Assembly (NCBI GenBank): GCA_015501055.1
Contig: JADNYV010000081.1
Coordinates: forward strand, 85,930 to 149,929
DNA from: Mucidula mucida
Taxonomy: Eukaryota; Basidiomycota; Agaricomycetes; Agaricales; Physalacriaceae
DNA length: 64,000 nt
Direction: 5' to 3'
This document shows positions 22,364 to 33,645 of the stretch, piece after piece. Numbering within the stretch: position 1 is the stretch's first letter; the number at the start of each line of letters is the position of its first letter. A model generated the notes under the pieces. It was given only the letters and a program-made list of their open reading frames with translations, had not been told where the DNA came from and searched no databases. Made by a program: the position numbers and the translations under genes.

Positions 22364-22380
22364 ACTCGTGTCCATCTCTA
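22364..22380 (-). repeat. hAT terminal inverted repeat, right
   Basis: Reads TAGAGATGGACACGAGT on the minus strand, the partner of 16706-16722. Confidence 0.85.
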
Positions 22381-22778
22381 ATCTTGTTCGATGCTGCCAC
22401 TATGATGGGCCATACAAAGGGCGGCGATAGGATTGAGTTCGTAAATCCTCCTCATCAGAAAACTGTCGTGGATTGCCTACATCATGCGCTTATATTCCTC
22501 GGGCCTTGGGAAGGTCGTGCAGTCGCTTTTGTTTTCGGTGCGTCTCCTCGGATTCTCGTGTATTTTGTGTCTAATAGTTTTCAGGCTGCGGAATTGGCGT
22601 CATCCTTCGGTTCTTCTTCCTCATCGGCCTGCTGTCCTACCACGCCTTTACCCGCCGCCAACAAACTCGTGTCGCTGACTGTTACTTCGTTGATGCTAGC
22701 CAAACTGTCGAGAATCCTCCCGTTTACGATGTCGATGTCAAGGAGGTGGTTTTTGATGCACAGGAAGAAACCCAGTAG
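22381..22778 (+). pseudogene. Membrane-protein gene, third copy, 3' half
   Basis: Begins with the second ATCTTGTT copy (22381-22388) and continues the reading interrupted at 16705: FDAATMMGHTKGGDRIEFVN, GPWEGRAVAFVF, an intron, GCGIGVILRFFFLIGLL and the tail to VFDAQEETQ with TAG at 22776. This copy keeps the short tail and its stop codon, which the two inverted-duplication copies have lost. Sequence related to the arms continues weakly to about 22980. Excision of the hAT would nearly restore the gene. Confidence 0.9.
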
Positions 22779-23373
22779 CCAAGCACTTACACTCCTTTGG
22801 TCCATCTTTTCATTTCCTTTGAACTCTTCCTTGTACCTATGTATCATGTAAAATCGCGGTAAAAGACTAAATTTTCTGTACGGACGACGGGGTAGTCCGC
22901 GGAACGTTGGGATAGATGATTACATGCATCCAGCTTGCGAACCACACTTCGTCATGACGGGGTGGGTGTGCGTCTAGCTGAGCCCCGTCTGGAGTGAAGT
23001 CCGAGTCCTTTGTCCTAGCCCTCAAGGACATTACTCAGCGGCATCGCACTGCGCAGATCCCTGTCACCCCTCAGACCGTCACCATTAAAAGACCAAGCTT
23101 CCAGCCTACTTCATGAATGGGCGCAGGAAGAATATGAAGGAGCAGCACGAGAACAGCACTTCGGCTATCAGTAAGATCATTTGCGTACAATAGGACATCA
23201 GTGATGGCGTTGAAGAATCACTGAAGAAGCGCTGGAATTATATAGAGCGATGAGTCAGCAATGCAGCCAAGAGATAAATAGGTGCGGGGTCGACGACCCA
23301 TCAACAAGGCAATTTGAAGTTCCTGCCTACATCTCCTGCGCATTGTCCCCCTGAACGTGCTCCTTGAATCTTT

Positions 23374-23966
23374 ATGGCCTCACACGTTAACGCCTCTTTC
23401 AATCCCCATCTGTTTCCGCCCACCGTAATGCCGAGAGAGTGCACATTAGGGAACGACCATCCTTATCAAGAGCATTGCCACTACGCAAACACCTTTGAGG
23501 AATGGAAGGATTTGGCATTGACGGGGTGGAGTTACCAGGAGATCTCGCCACATATTTTGGAAATCTCCTCGGCCTACGCGGTTGAAAACTTCCAGCAGGA
23601 CTTTAGTGGTGCCACCCCGACTACGGTGTTCACCATTATCGCCGTTCGTCACACTCCCCTGCGCTATGGAGAGAAGGAATACACATCCATCTCACCTGGA
23701 GAAGAAACACACAGTCTATCCAATTTTATTGGCAGGTACAAGAAGAGAAACTGCGCGAGACACCGACCATAGTGACCATGGGCTTATCGCATTTCGATGT
23801 GCAGCGCCAATTTGCATACGAGATGCGTACCTCTGTTACGGTCTTTGGAAGGATGCTTTTTGATAAGTTTTTCTCGCGATACATAGACGAACTCTCAGAC
23901 TATGTCGACCATCCGTTTGCCGGAAGAGCCTTCCCGGACCAAGTCAAGCATTATCTGTGGGAATGA
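23374..23966 (+). CDS. Hypothetical two-exon protein
   Basis: Exon 1 from 23374 encodes CTLGNDHPYQEHCHYANTFE and EWKDLALTGWSYQEISPHIL. A plausible intron lies at about 23735-23808 (GTACAAG to GTGCAG). Exon 2 gives RQFAYEMRTSVTVFGRMLFD, then FSRYIDELSDYVDHPFAG and ends at 23966. Total about 170 residues. The phrase WKDLALTGWSYQEISPH faintly recalls the GWSYDEVLPYF stretch of GMC oxidoreductases, but no FAD motif exists, so I assign no function. Confidence 0.4.
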
Positions 23967-24107
23967 CGGACTAATGTAGCCTAATGGGAGATGTATGTGT
24001 ACATGTTTTGTACGGACTACTAGTGTAGGATGCATAAATTCTTTATGGTCGGGCACAAGCCTGCGTGAGCGTGTGAAGCTTTTGTTTCATAATTATGGTC
24101 TGTGCAC

Positions 24108-24530
24108 AACGTCCACGAGTCCTGAACGACGTTACGAAGCCCGGGGTCCTCGGAACTGGAGCGTCGTGGACCGTACACCACCGACATGACGAGATTCTGG
24201 ACTTTCTGCGTCGAGAAGTCGACGAGGGAGGAGACAGCAATTACACTCCGGTCAAAGTACTGGATCTGGAATCAATTGCGTTTGAACAGGACTGTGTAGC
24301 GTATCGTGCCCATTATATTTCCGTATGCCTCGCTTGTGCCCAGGAATGTTGGCTGTGCTTGGAACGGGCACTGGAAGTCGACACTATGACGACCAGAATT
24401 GCTCTCATCTACATTGCCTGTTGTCCGCTTTCGCTTCCTAGGCATACATTCGGCGTTTTTACCGTCGGAAGCAGCAGATTTCGAATATGGCGTGGTGACT
24501 GCTCGGCCAGGCGCGGGTCCAAACCTGTAA
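24108..24530 (-). pseudogene. FunK1 kinase fragment F1
   Basis: Minus-strand frames give the linker KSAASDG with RKRKRTTGNVDES, then IQYFDRSVIAVSSLVDFST, VVYGPRRSSSEDPGLRNVV and QDSWT. This is in the order of the intact kinases at 45.5 and 52.6 kb but with substitutions and frame breaks. Homology ends at about 24108. Confidence 0.75.
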
Positions 24531-24574
24531 GAGATGAGGCCCTTAAATCGCACGAGAGGACTGGAAACATTTTC

Positions 24575-24780
24575 TGAAAATGTGGCGACAGTGTGCCGAG
24601 TCAGACGAGAAACTTGGCTGGGTCCTCAACTACCTGTCGAACATGCTCGCTTCCAAAGACGTCGTGATAGCCGAAGACTCTGTGCAAACCCGTATGTGCG
24701 ACATGAACGGCTCTACGATGTACAAAGAGTCCTTCACCGCGATTTCAGCATGTCCAATATCGTCTTCTGCAGTAGTCCAG
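24575..24780 (+). pseudogene. FunK1 kinase fragment F2, opposite strand
   Basis: Plus strand: RQCAESDEKLGWVLNYLSN, MLASKDVVIAEDSVQTRM, then in another frame LYDVQRVLHRDFSMSNIVF. These are the end of the N-lobe and the HRD loop, with the residues between them lost. The fragment lies head-to-head with 24108-24530, another inverted break inside a FunK1 relic. Confidence 0.75.
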
Positions 24781-25300
24781 CATGTATGTTGCTTTTTTGA
24801 TGGGGAATCGTGGTCAACTCGCTTGAAGTTGTAGTCATTTCTGTTTGCTGCTGTGGCGGTTTGAGGTTGGCGGAGTTCCGGACCGAATATCCGCATCTTG
24901 GTCTCTTGCGAACACGCTAGATCATCGATGCAGCAGCACTAATGGACTCGCGCCTCACTTTAGTCTTCCCCTTGTATTTCCAGCAAACGTAACGTTTCTG
25001 GTGGCCGAGAGATATACGCGGCACTGATAGGGCTTCATGCTTCCTTGGTCCTACATGTCCTCAGGATCCGACATCCGTAAATCGTGTTCATTCCGGAGTC
25101 TGTACCAGGCAACCTCGTCCGTCCTCGCACACGCCGTCCGGTCCGGGACGGTCAGGTGGGCGCACCATGAGGACACCCCACAGCTCATATCAGCATACGA
25201 CAATCTAGAATATTGAAAGTCGCGTCCGCAGACTGTTCTTCCAAGACGTCTGCCTATATATCATGTTAGTCAAAGTTGAACCCTCCCGCTCTCCATCATC

Positions 25301-27779
25301 ATGCTACTGCTCCCAGTCGTATTGCTCGCCGCAGCATTGCTCTGCCGTGCAGCCGGTTTCGAGATCTTTCCAGGTATCGTGGGACGTAGCAATTCCTCGT
25401 ATCTGGATACCATGTCGTCAAACCAGAGAGGTTTGTTCGTGTACGCTATGGAAGGCTTGGACGCGAACTTTGCGCCTCCGTTCATTGTGAGTTGTACTTT
25501 TTTTTTGCTTGTGACGCCCAAGTTTCATCGTCAACTTAGTTTAATTCACCAAGATACTCGGCGTGGTACGCAGTTGGACTGCTGGCGCGGAATGAAGGCG
25601 ACGATGTGGCCATCGCCAATCAGATCATCCGGGATGTGTAGGTCGACTTTCGCAAATCACCACTGTATGCTTCTAATATTCTGTTCAGTGTCGCAGCTCA
25701 GGTACTCGCATCTTCATTTCTTGTCAAGGAATCTCTGATGCCGATTCCCACTGGAATCTAGTTCAAGGACCCGACGCAACTTTGGTTTGGTACATATCGT
25801 TCGAATCCGAATGTCCCGGATCCAGGAGACGTATATCCACCGAAGGTTCGATTCTTCGTCAATCACAATACTACTAGTGCTCAGTCTCTCATAGCTCTAC
25901 ACTTCATACGATTCCAACATGGGCTTATTCGTATGTACATCCTGGATCATCGCCGTGGAGGAATTCTCCGACTTGATTCAAGCGGATGTGTTAAGCCTCA
26001 TGAAGAGTAGCATGTACAACGCTACAGTCGGTGACGGTTATCGTGTCGGAGGCTTCAATGGTGATAATTGTATGTCTCCTCTTCGTGTGCGAATGCCTAC
26101 TGACATTATCTATAGTATATCCTATTTACAGCAATCCGTGGTAAGCTGCTATAGTACTCCCCATGTCGTATCATTGATTTTCTCTAGGTATATGCGCGTC
26201 ATGGCAGCGACATACGTCGGCAACATGATGGACGATTCCAACATGACGCACTGGGGAGATGTCTGGGCTCAAGAAGCTATCACCGCCTTCGACGAATACA
26301 GCACCCTCAGCGAAGTGAGTGCCTCCTCTCCCGCATTTTTCGTCTCTAATCAGTTATTTAAGTTCAACTCGGGTACTTACAGCGGTGTTACACTCTACGC
26401 TCTCTCGTTATGGGGATACATGCCCGCAAACTCCACCATCGCATCTCGGGCACCAGATATCATAACCAAGACGTGGGATACGCTCTCTTCATTTTACAAC
26501 CCGACGCTTCATACACTTGGTGCTCCTTGGGATCGTGCATACGGCTGTAGGTACGTGGAGTGCTCTGAGTGCAGAGGACTCGGTTCTGACAGTGCGTGTG
26601 TGCGTGAATGGGTGTTCGATATGCTGTAGACTACGACGAGCATGATATAAGTACTGTAAGGAAATGAACTGCACGACGTGCTATTATAGTAAGGTGTGAA
26701 AGTATGAAACATAAGTAAGGAGATGAAAGGCCATGATGTGCTATTAGAGTAATGTGCTATTATGAAGGGTAAGGAATCTAATCAATGAGTCCAAGCTTAT
26801 CGGAACCGACGCGTGCGACCGACTGTGCGCCAGCGCGTGGCGCGAACCTACACGGCTATGACATGGTACGTCGCGCTTTATTCATCTTGTAGATCCTCGT
26901 AATTTGTGAATTAGCGCACATATTTTGGCATCCTCGGTGTACAGATCGCCGGTCTTGTAGGAGGTATCAACGACGGTACTGCGCCGCTACCAAACCCTTT
27001 AGTGGGAAGTGAGCATTACGGAGATGCAGCCGCCGTCGCTCTGTAAGTCTTCTTCTTTCCACATCTATCGTCGATGCCGCTGACTTATCCCAGAACTCCG
27101 TTGACGGCAAAGTTCAACGACCCATACGTCTCCGCCGAAGCTTTGACTCGCCTCAAAACCCTCACGGAACCACACGCCTCCTTTGCGCAAGCTGTATCGC
27201 CGCCCTCTGATAACCCAGCTTATCCGAGGAACTATACGTCGTGGAACGAGGCGGGGCTGAGTGTGGGAGGAATGGAGATCGACGCGAAAGTCGTCGGGGG
27301 CCCGGCGGCGAATGTAAATCAGTTTGTTCCTGCAGCGCTGATTTGGAAGACAGAGGCGGGTGGGTTGCTTGGATGCTTGTAAGTCCTCTTCTTCTATTTT
27401 GGTCATCTGAACTGAGGCGTGGTGGCAGCATACCCCACATCGAGTTCGATATCCGCTATCGCCACGTCCACGAACCTCACCGTCAGTTATCCCGCTTCAC
27501 AAGCATTCCCCGACGACGCGACGTCCTCGAACGTGATGGCGTTCCTCTTCTCTGGGATCGCTGGTGTATCTTTGCCCGCGACTTTCTGGCGAATGGCGTC
27601 AGTACGGATTTGTCGGGATCAGGTTATCCGTGTCCGGCAATGCAATGAGTGGGAATAGGACGTTCGTTTACGGATCGGGGAGTATCAATGATGTGAGCTA
27701 CTATAATTTGACGTATACGATTCCTGAGCTGGGCGCGGAGGAGGAAGCGAGGATCGTGTTCGGGTTTGAGAAGGTTTGA
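25301..27779 (+). pseudogene. Secreted hypothetical protein, interrupted by a MITE
   Basis: The ATG at 25301 gives a signal peptide (MLLLPVVLLAAALLCRAAGF), about 46 bp after a TATATA. Following exons encode SNQRGLFVYAMEGLDANFAP, a segment ending EGDDVAIANQIIRD, QLWFGTYRSNPNVPDPGDVY, MGLFVCTSWIIAVEEFSDL, WYMRVMAATYVGNMMDDSN, THWGDVWAQEAITAFDEYS and TLGAPWDRAYG. After the 305-bp insertion come YFGILGVQIAGLVGGINDGT, YVSAEALTRLKTLTEP and SGNRTFVYGSGSINDVSYY. I recall similar uncharacterised secreted proteins of Agaricomycetes; the helical pattern could suit an alpha/alpha-barrel, but no catalytic motif is clear. Besides the insertion, the frame shifts at least twice between 27570 and 27640, so the gene is probably dead. 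Confidence 0.7.
26547..26851. mobile_element. 305-bp inverted-repeat element in the secreted-protein gene
   Basis: The ends are GTAGGTACG and its inverted near-copy (GTAGGTTCG on the minus strand). The element is flanked by ACGGCT at 26541-26546 and 26852-26857, a 6-bp target duplication. Removing it and one ACGGCT rejoins the codons for DRAYG-YDM in frame. The right border has no AG, so it is not an intron. Superfamily unknown. Confidence 0.75.
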
Positions 27780-28493
27780 GTTCAAGGTCTCAGGGCTTTA
27801 TATACGTAGTATTCCTAGTGTCGCGACTAAAGTCTTGTTGATTGTTGTGTCGTAACAGTAAAGTAGACAAAACGTGAACTATCTGGGATAAAGCACTTAA
27901 AACAGATCCAATCCCTCTAGAAGTGAGAACTGGACCTCAGTAAGTCAAACCATTCGTTTCGGTATGCAGGCTCAGTCCTCCTATCCTGATGGTTTCGAAA
28001 GAAATGTCGAGCAACACCTGGAAGTCGAACTGTCGATGTGGAGTATTCATTGTCTAGAGCCAAGCTAGCCGTAAGATGAAGCCGGTATAAAGCTTTGGTT
28101 TAGGCGTGCAGTGCACACCGGATTGCGAAGTAACTTCTCGCTTCAATCCAGGGAGCGCTTCAACGTCTACGTCTCATGCTGGGGCCAACAAGAAGTTACC
28201 CTGTATACGCACTCCCGCCGATGTCGGAGGCTCATCAATTTCATTTAACACTCCAGGCTCCAGAAGGAAGAAAGGAAAAGTAATTCACATGTTTATATGG
28301 TACAGGGATACAGGCTCGGCGCCCGAGTCGTACAGTTACCACGTCGTACAATTCGTTGATTGAATACATTTTATACCTCGGGGCGGCGGAACGATTACAC
28401 TACTACCAGCAATTAGATGAGCGAGGGAATGCGAATCCCAGCGTCGGCGAGACGTCTGAAAGCAGGAAGGGCGTGCGCGGTGAGAAGCCAGAT

Positions 28494-29674
28494 CTAAACA
28501 ACGGCAAATGGTGTGAAGGATGTAGACGAAGAGACGGAGACACGCACGCTATACCACCAATATGAATCGCGATCCGCCTCCTCGGATTGGTAATAGCAGT
28601 AGCTCCAGCTGGAGTAGATGCCGAGAGCAGCGAGCACGATGGATACAGGGAGGGGCGGCTCCCAGTAAGCTACCAAGACGACGGTCCACGCGCAGACCAG
28701 GGCAGTGAGGGAGCCGCGACCTACCCACTGTGGTTCAATGTGGGCGAGGGTGAAGCGACCAATTGCAGCATCACCCGAGCGGTCGCGGAAGTCCTGGGCG
28801 TGGCCCTAGATATGAATATGAGTGAAGGCTTAAATGGTGTTCTGCGGGACTCACGGTCGTGGTGTGAATGGTGGCGCTGAAGAGAACGGCCATGATAGAT
28901 GTAGTTGAGAGCGGTGGTGGTGATCTGAAGGCGTCATGTAAGTATATGCAGTGACCACGAAGACACAAACTTACCGAATACTCTCGTAGTACCCGAAATG
29001 TACGTGCTATAACCGATCGCACCCAAGAAAGACTTCATGAACCAGTTCTTCGACAGACCGCCTTCGTTGTACACTATGATGGCAACAAAGTACGGAACGG
29101 TAAAGTGTACGGTGCCATGGTAGGTGCTATAGAGGAGCGTAAGCGCTAGAACAGCGTAATACAACTTCTGCGCGTCGTCCAGCGAGATGCGTCCAGACAC
29201 AATCGGCCTCGTGGGTTTCGATAGACGATCTTCCTCATATCCGGTGATCTGCGAGGGCGATCAGAACACCAGAACGTACTCACTCCATAAGCACATACCT
29301 GGTTCTGTACCTGACGCGATGGTAAGTATAGGATAAGGCTGGGAAACAGAAACAACCTTACCTCGAACGAGAGGATGTGGAGCTGGAACCAGAATACTCC
29401 TTGGATGAACGACGCCAGGTCAGTCGGGGCTCCCAAGACCAGACACATGCCCATCTTGAAAAGAAAAAGTCGTCGATGAAAGGTTTAAGGAAGCTAAAGA
29501 GGGATTGCTCACGCTCGGGGTGATAACCGGTACTAAATCCGATTTCGAGAAGAGCAAAATCGTATGTATCCCATACAGAACGCGCGATAATGCGTCGTGA
29601 GCGTAGGACGTGAGTGTCATGGCGGGTGAGGACTTCATGGCGGGTGAAGAGAGAGAAGGGGCGACGAAATTCAT
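28494..29674 (-). CDS. UbiA-family prenyltransferase-like membrane protein
   Basis: Likely an integral-membrane prenyltransferase using a prenyl diphosphate and an unknown acceptor. Exon 1 starts at 29674 (MNFVAPSLSSPAMKSSPAM). The first aspartate-rich motif region of UbiA enzymes is seen as NQITGYEEDRLSKPTRPIVS, split by an intron after VQNQ. The second is GHAQDFRDRSGDAAIGRFTL. Hydrophobic helices surround both (YAVLALTLLYSTYHGTVHF, LVCAWTVVLVAYWEPPL). In this family the NxxxDxxxD/E and DxxD motifs bind Mg-diphosphate. Here the first reads N-Q-x-x-G-x-E-E-D, a variant often seen in fungal members. It lies about 0.8 kb from the FAD monooxygenase on the same strand. Exon borders are manual. 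Confidence 0.8.
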
Positions 29675-29699
29675 CTTATAAAGGAACCCTTTTTTAAGA

Positions 29700-30490
29700 A
29701 GACGATAACATCATCGCATGTCAAGCGCTAATACTCAGCCAGTTACGGTCTACATGCAGGGCAGATGAAATATTGAAGCTGTTTCGAAGCTATCCCAAGT
29801 TTCCACAAAGGTCATCTTCTGATGGTCTTGCACGCAGCAGGCGTGTTAGCTCGCGCGTCCCTATAGCTATAGTACCGGGCGTGCCCGCGTAGTCGCCAAG
29901 CATCGAGTAAAGGTTAGACGAGTAGTGACCAGTACGACGGGTGAATTGAGTTTAGTCCCACATCATGATTCGCGCTGTAGTATATAAGTCATGCATATCA
30001 GCGCGGATATGCGGTAGAGGAAGTGCGCAGCGGTGATTGCACGATTGCACGATTGGAGCGATGGCATTGTGCCAGACCTGGACTGATTGGAATACCAACC
30101 TATACCAACGTGGACGTATGTTTGTTGATGGTAAAAGGAGAAAACTTCATGATCGAAGGGTTCTACTTCCGTCCGGCATCAACCCTGTTGGTTCCATTAA
30201 GAGCGGACCGCGGCTCCGAGCAGTCGAAAAGCACACATGTGGAAACAGTTGCATGGCGTCGGAGGCCGGCCGTGCACAATATTTTGTTTGTTTAAGACGA
30301 GTCGCTCACATTTCTCGAATCATCTCTTCCTGATGTACTTCCCATTAACGTGCGAGAACGATTGCTGTTTGGAGAAAACCTTGTTCGCATGGTACATATA
30401 GATATCAAAGTTACATACATCGACCCCGAGATACACAGGAACAAAAATACAATCATATGGTCATCTGGGCGCCTCGCGCATCCTGGGCAC
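29700..30490. other. Intergenic stretch, no supportable gene
   Basis: Lies between the UbiA start and the 3' end of the FAD monooxygenase. Only short frames without domains are seen. Confidence 0.4.
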
Positions 30491-30501
30491 GGCGTCTTGA
30501 C

Positions 30502-32493
30502 CTACAAAGCTCCCTGCAACGGCAGATAGTGGCGCCCCCAGTCTAACCACCATTCGTCTAGAGCGTCTTTAGCATCATAGTTGAACAGCCGAATCCACGA
30601 GCTCCACTGGGCTGCCAGCTCTTCCGCGTGTTCATCCGGAGCGTTCTGCAGATGGATTGTCTGCTTCATGCCCTCGTCGCGCAGATCTCGCATCGGCCCC
30701 GGGGGCATCGCAGCCGTCAAAAAACCACCCATCTCATGCAACTCAGTGTGTCTCGTCCGGTCGAGACGAATGGCATCGTACGCGCTGAACAGGGATGCTA
30801 TCTGGGACCGATTAGTGATCTTGGAAAACAGCTGTCCAAGGGTGTACGCGTCCTCCATCTGGTAAAGTATGATGAGATAAGTGTTCTCGTGATAAGAACG
30901 TGTGGAACTCACGGCGAGCGCTCTAAATTGGCATCTCAACATGTCAAGGTCATGAGGTATGATATCGGCGGTGACTTACGCGTTATACGACCCGGTGTTC
31001 TCAAGGGAAATCAGAGAAGTTCGGACAAGACGAGAGCCGAATCGCTTACCACACATGCATGGGCTGCATCTCCAATAACGACGGCTTTTCCATGTGTGTC
31101 CACGAAGCTGTCGAGACGGTGTACGACTTGTATAGTAGGGTGCACGATACTCGAGAGTTCGAAGAGTTTTGTTAATCTGGTGCGCTCAATGAGAGTAGGA
31201 AAAGGCGTATAAAAGTGACTGACAAGGGCCCGTACTCGACCGTAGATGGCTGCAGCGTCGAAGACGGGACATCGGTGATGTATTCCTCATCTTGATCGCT
31301 ATCTAAACGCGACGTCGCTTTCGAGTGACCTAGCACGTACAGGTCTCCGTGCTAGAGAAGCAGGGAAGGCTTAACAATTTGAAGAACGGTAAAGACGGAG
31401 AAAGGCCTACTCGAGAACCCGAAACAATGTAACTGTTTCCCATCCAAATCGTGAACTGCTGGTACGATTAGTTGTGGATGAAGAAACCGATATGGAGCCC
31501 TACAGTTGACGAATTTGCCAACTCCGAAAGCTCTTCATCCTGCAGTAGTGAGGATATAGGTATTGGAACGCTCGTTCTGCGCATCGTCAATGAAAGCTCG
31601 TGATGATAGAGCACGGGCTTACGAGAGAAGTTCATGTAAGGGAAGAGGATCTGCCTCATTTTCTCGATGCAGTCCTCCACATCGCTCTCCTCTGCCCGAC
31701 AGGCAACGACGTTGCGAATTACACTATTTCGTCCATCGGCGCCCACAACCTAGCATCACTTAGAAACGGAGGGAGACCAGCAACGAAGTTGACACATACA
31801 ATGTCGCCCTCGATTCGCTCCCCTGCCGAAGATATCACAGCGGATGGTGCACTGTCGCTTATGTCCACCCGCTCGACGGCGAAATTGTATCGAAATCGGA
31901 CCTTGAGCTTCTCGCATTGTTCACGAAGAAGACAGCACAGGTCGTAGTACTAGAACACTGCAAGGTCAGTAGGTCCTTGAAAGACCAAATATGTACGCGC
32001 ACCGTGATGAGACAATAGTCTGAGCCAAGGTCGGACATGATATGAGGATCAAATCGCATGAGTCCCATAAGATGTGACGTTTTCACTATGTTGCTTCATA
32101 AGTGGCTGCAGATGGAGGATAGGACGACGGTGAAAGACCTGAGCGAAATTCCATTCTGCACACACTGTAAGCTAATATCAAGACCACGAAAAACAACACA
32201 CCCCGTGCATTTGATCCACTTCTCGTCAAGCGACTTCATCATCTCAGGGTACGCATGTGCCAGAAGTCGCGTCATGCTCGGTGGAACGCGTAGGCCACCA
32301 TCTCGAGCTCTATGCTAGATCCACCGTATCAGGTACGACGGCATTGTCTTCGCGGAGCACGTACTTCTTCTTCGAGACGGCTGCTTTTCTCGACGACAGT
32401 CACGTCATGGCCGGCCTTTGCCAGTATAGAGGCCGCCGTGAGTCCTGCTATGCTGGCGCCAACCACGACAAACTCCAGAGGAACGAAGGACAT
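30502..32493 (-). CDS. FAD-dependent monooxygenase (salicylate-hydroxylase-like)
   Basis: The start is taken at the Met at 32493 (MSFVPLEFVVVGASIAGL), since the FAD-binding glycine motif VVGASIAGLTAASILAKAG follows at once; an upstream in-frame Met at 32571 is possible. After several introns come YYDLCCLLREQCEKLKVRF, the substrate-side motif VVGADGRNSVIRNVV, and the second FAD motif VVIGDAAHAC, then MEDAYTLGQLFSKI and a C-terminus ending at 30502. These three motifs in this order define class A flavoprotein hydroxylases, which hydroxylate aromatic or terpenoid substrates with NAD(P)H and O2. The exon between GDAAHAC and MEDAYTLG is not clear, and the splice structure is uncertain. Same strand as the UbiA gene; a joint role in a secondary-metabolite step is inference. 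Confidence 0.75.
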
Positions 32494-32599
32494 CGCTGGA
32501 CCGCGACTATACAGAGCCTGTTTGTGATGATGGACGTGGGAAGAGGGAGTAAGAAAGGAGCATAAAGTCAATCAGTTGGCCATCTGCTGTAATCACCGG

Positions 32600-33640
32600 G
32601 GCACCTACCATCACCATTATTGTCCTGAGGTTTGATTGACAATCGGCGGAAAGGAATTTGAGTGGTCGGATTCTTTCCGGCGCAACGCAGGAGGTTTTAA
32701 ATAGGGTGGTGGGTACTCGGCTTCGGGGCAGGGCTGAAGCCGTGTGTGTGGTCGAGGACAAGGGCGAGGCATCGGAAGGACAAAGCGGCGCAGAACAAGA
32801 ACATATCGATCGAACTCAATCGCAGATTAAAGTATTCCCACTGATCATTAATGCAGCAAGGCTTAGAACCCCAACCTTTTCATCGCAGTACATCGGGCGA
32901 CGTGGGACTTGCCGAAGCCCATTGTAGACCGGGGGTCTAGACGATCCTGGATTAATTGATTCCGACTCGGGACGGGGTACAAAATTGAAAGGGTCCTTTG
33001 CTCGAGTTCTGATGGCAGAAAATCTGATAGGAACTGGGGCTCTTCTGCGTACACCACTTAAGTTGAATGAGGAGCACACGGTTGGGTCGCGTTCGCACTT
33101 GTCGGCCGAGCACTCGCACGACGCTTGCCTTTGCTACGTATACGGAAGGGGCGAACTACCACTGGCGCCGGATTCAAACACCAATTGTCGCTGGCAAGAC
33201 CGCGGAAAAGCTGGTCACAGTGCTTCAGCGGAGGGAGGGCCGCTCACTGAGAAACCATTGAAAAGATGTTTCAGCTGGAAGTGTATGCATGTGGGAGAGG
33301 AGATTAGAGCAGTCTGCGCTTCTAGAAGTCCTGGATGTGTTGTACGGCGCATCGAGTAGCCCAGCGAGAGAAATTCGGTATTTACTGCTCAGGGAAGTAA
33401 TAAAAGTCTGTGATAATGCTTTTCAAGTGTTTCGGAGAGGCATCGCGCAGCATAGTTAAGAGAGACGTAAGTTGCAACATGGACGTAGTGCGAGAGCCAC
33501 TAATGACTCATTGCTGTGACGGCTTTCGGTTATTTACATATCACCTGATGTGACATCTCGCGTTTAAGTATGATGAACTTTTCATCTCAGATTCCCCCAT
33601 TCGCCTCCTTTCCTTCTGCACTTCCATTGGAATGGATCAA
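32600..33640. other. Intergenic stretch, no supportable gene
   Basis: Upstream of the monooxygenase. Short frames on both strands have no recognisable domain. Confidence 0.4.
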
Positions 33641-33645
33641 GTTCC

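Larger units (their letters stand above)
16706..22380. mobile_element. hAT-superfamily DNA transposon, 5,675 bp
   Basis: Exact borders are given by the 8-bp duplication ATCTTGTT and by comparison with the intact membrane-protein gene. The ends are imperfect inverted repeats, TAGAGTCGGACGCGAGT on the left and TAGAGATGGACACGAGT (reverse complement) on the right; both fit the YARNG rule for hAT ends. Several hundred bases next to each end are packed with GAGTACTCG and ACTCGAGT-like palindromic words, probably subterminal transposase-binding repeats. Inside are a hAT transposase remnant (20449-22123) and an apparently intact unrelated gene on the other strand (17260-19549). Because the transposase core is missing, this copy should depend on another element to move. 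Confidence 0.95.

Noticed and set aside
23374..23720. GMC-oxidoreductase fragment.
   Set aside because: Only a short WSYQEI-type resemblance; the FAD-binding motif and other family blocks are absent.
26547..26851. Treating the insertion in the secreted-protein gene as a long intron starting GTAGGT.
   Set aside because: The right border lacks AG, the ends are inverted repeats and ACGGCT is duplicated, all of which fit an insertion better.
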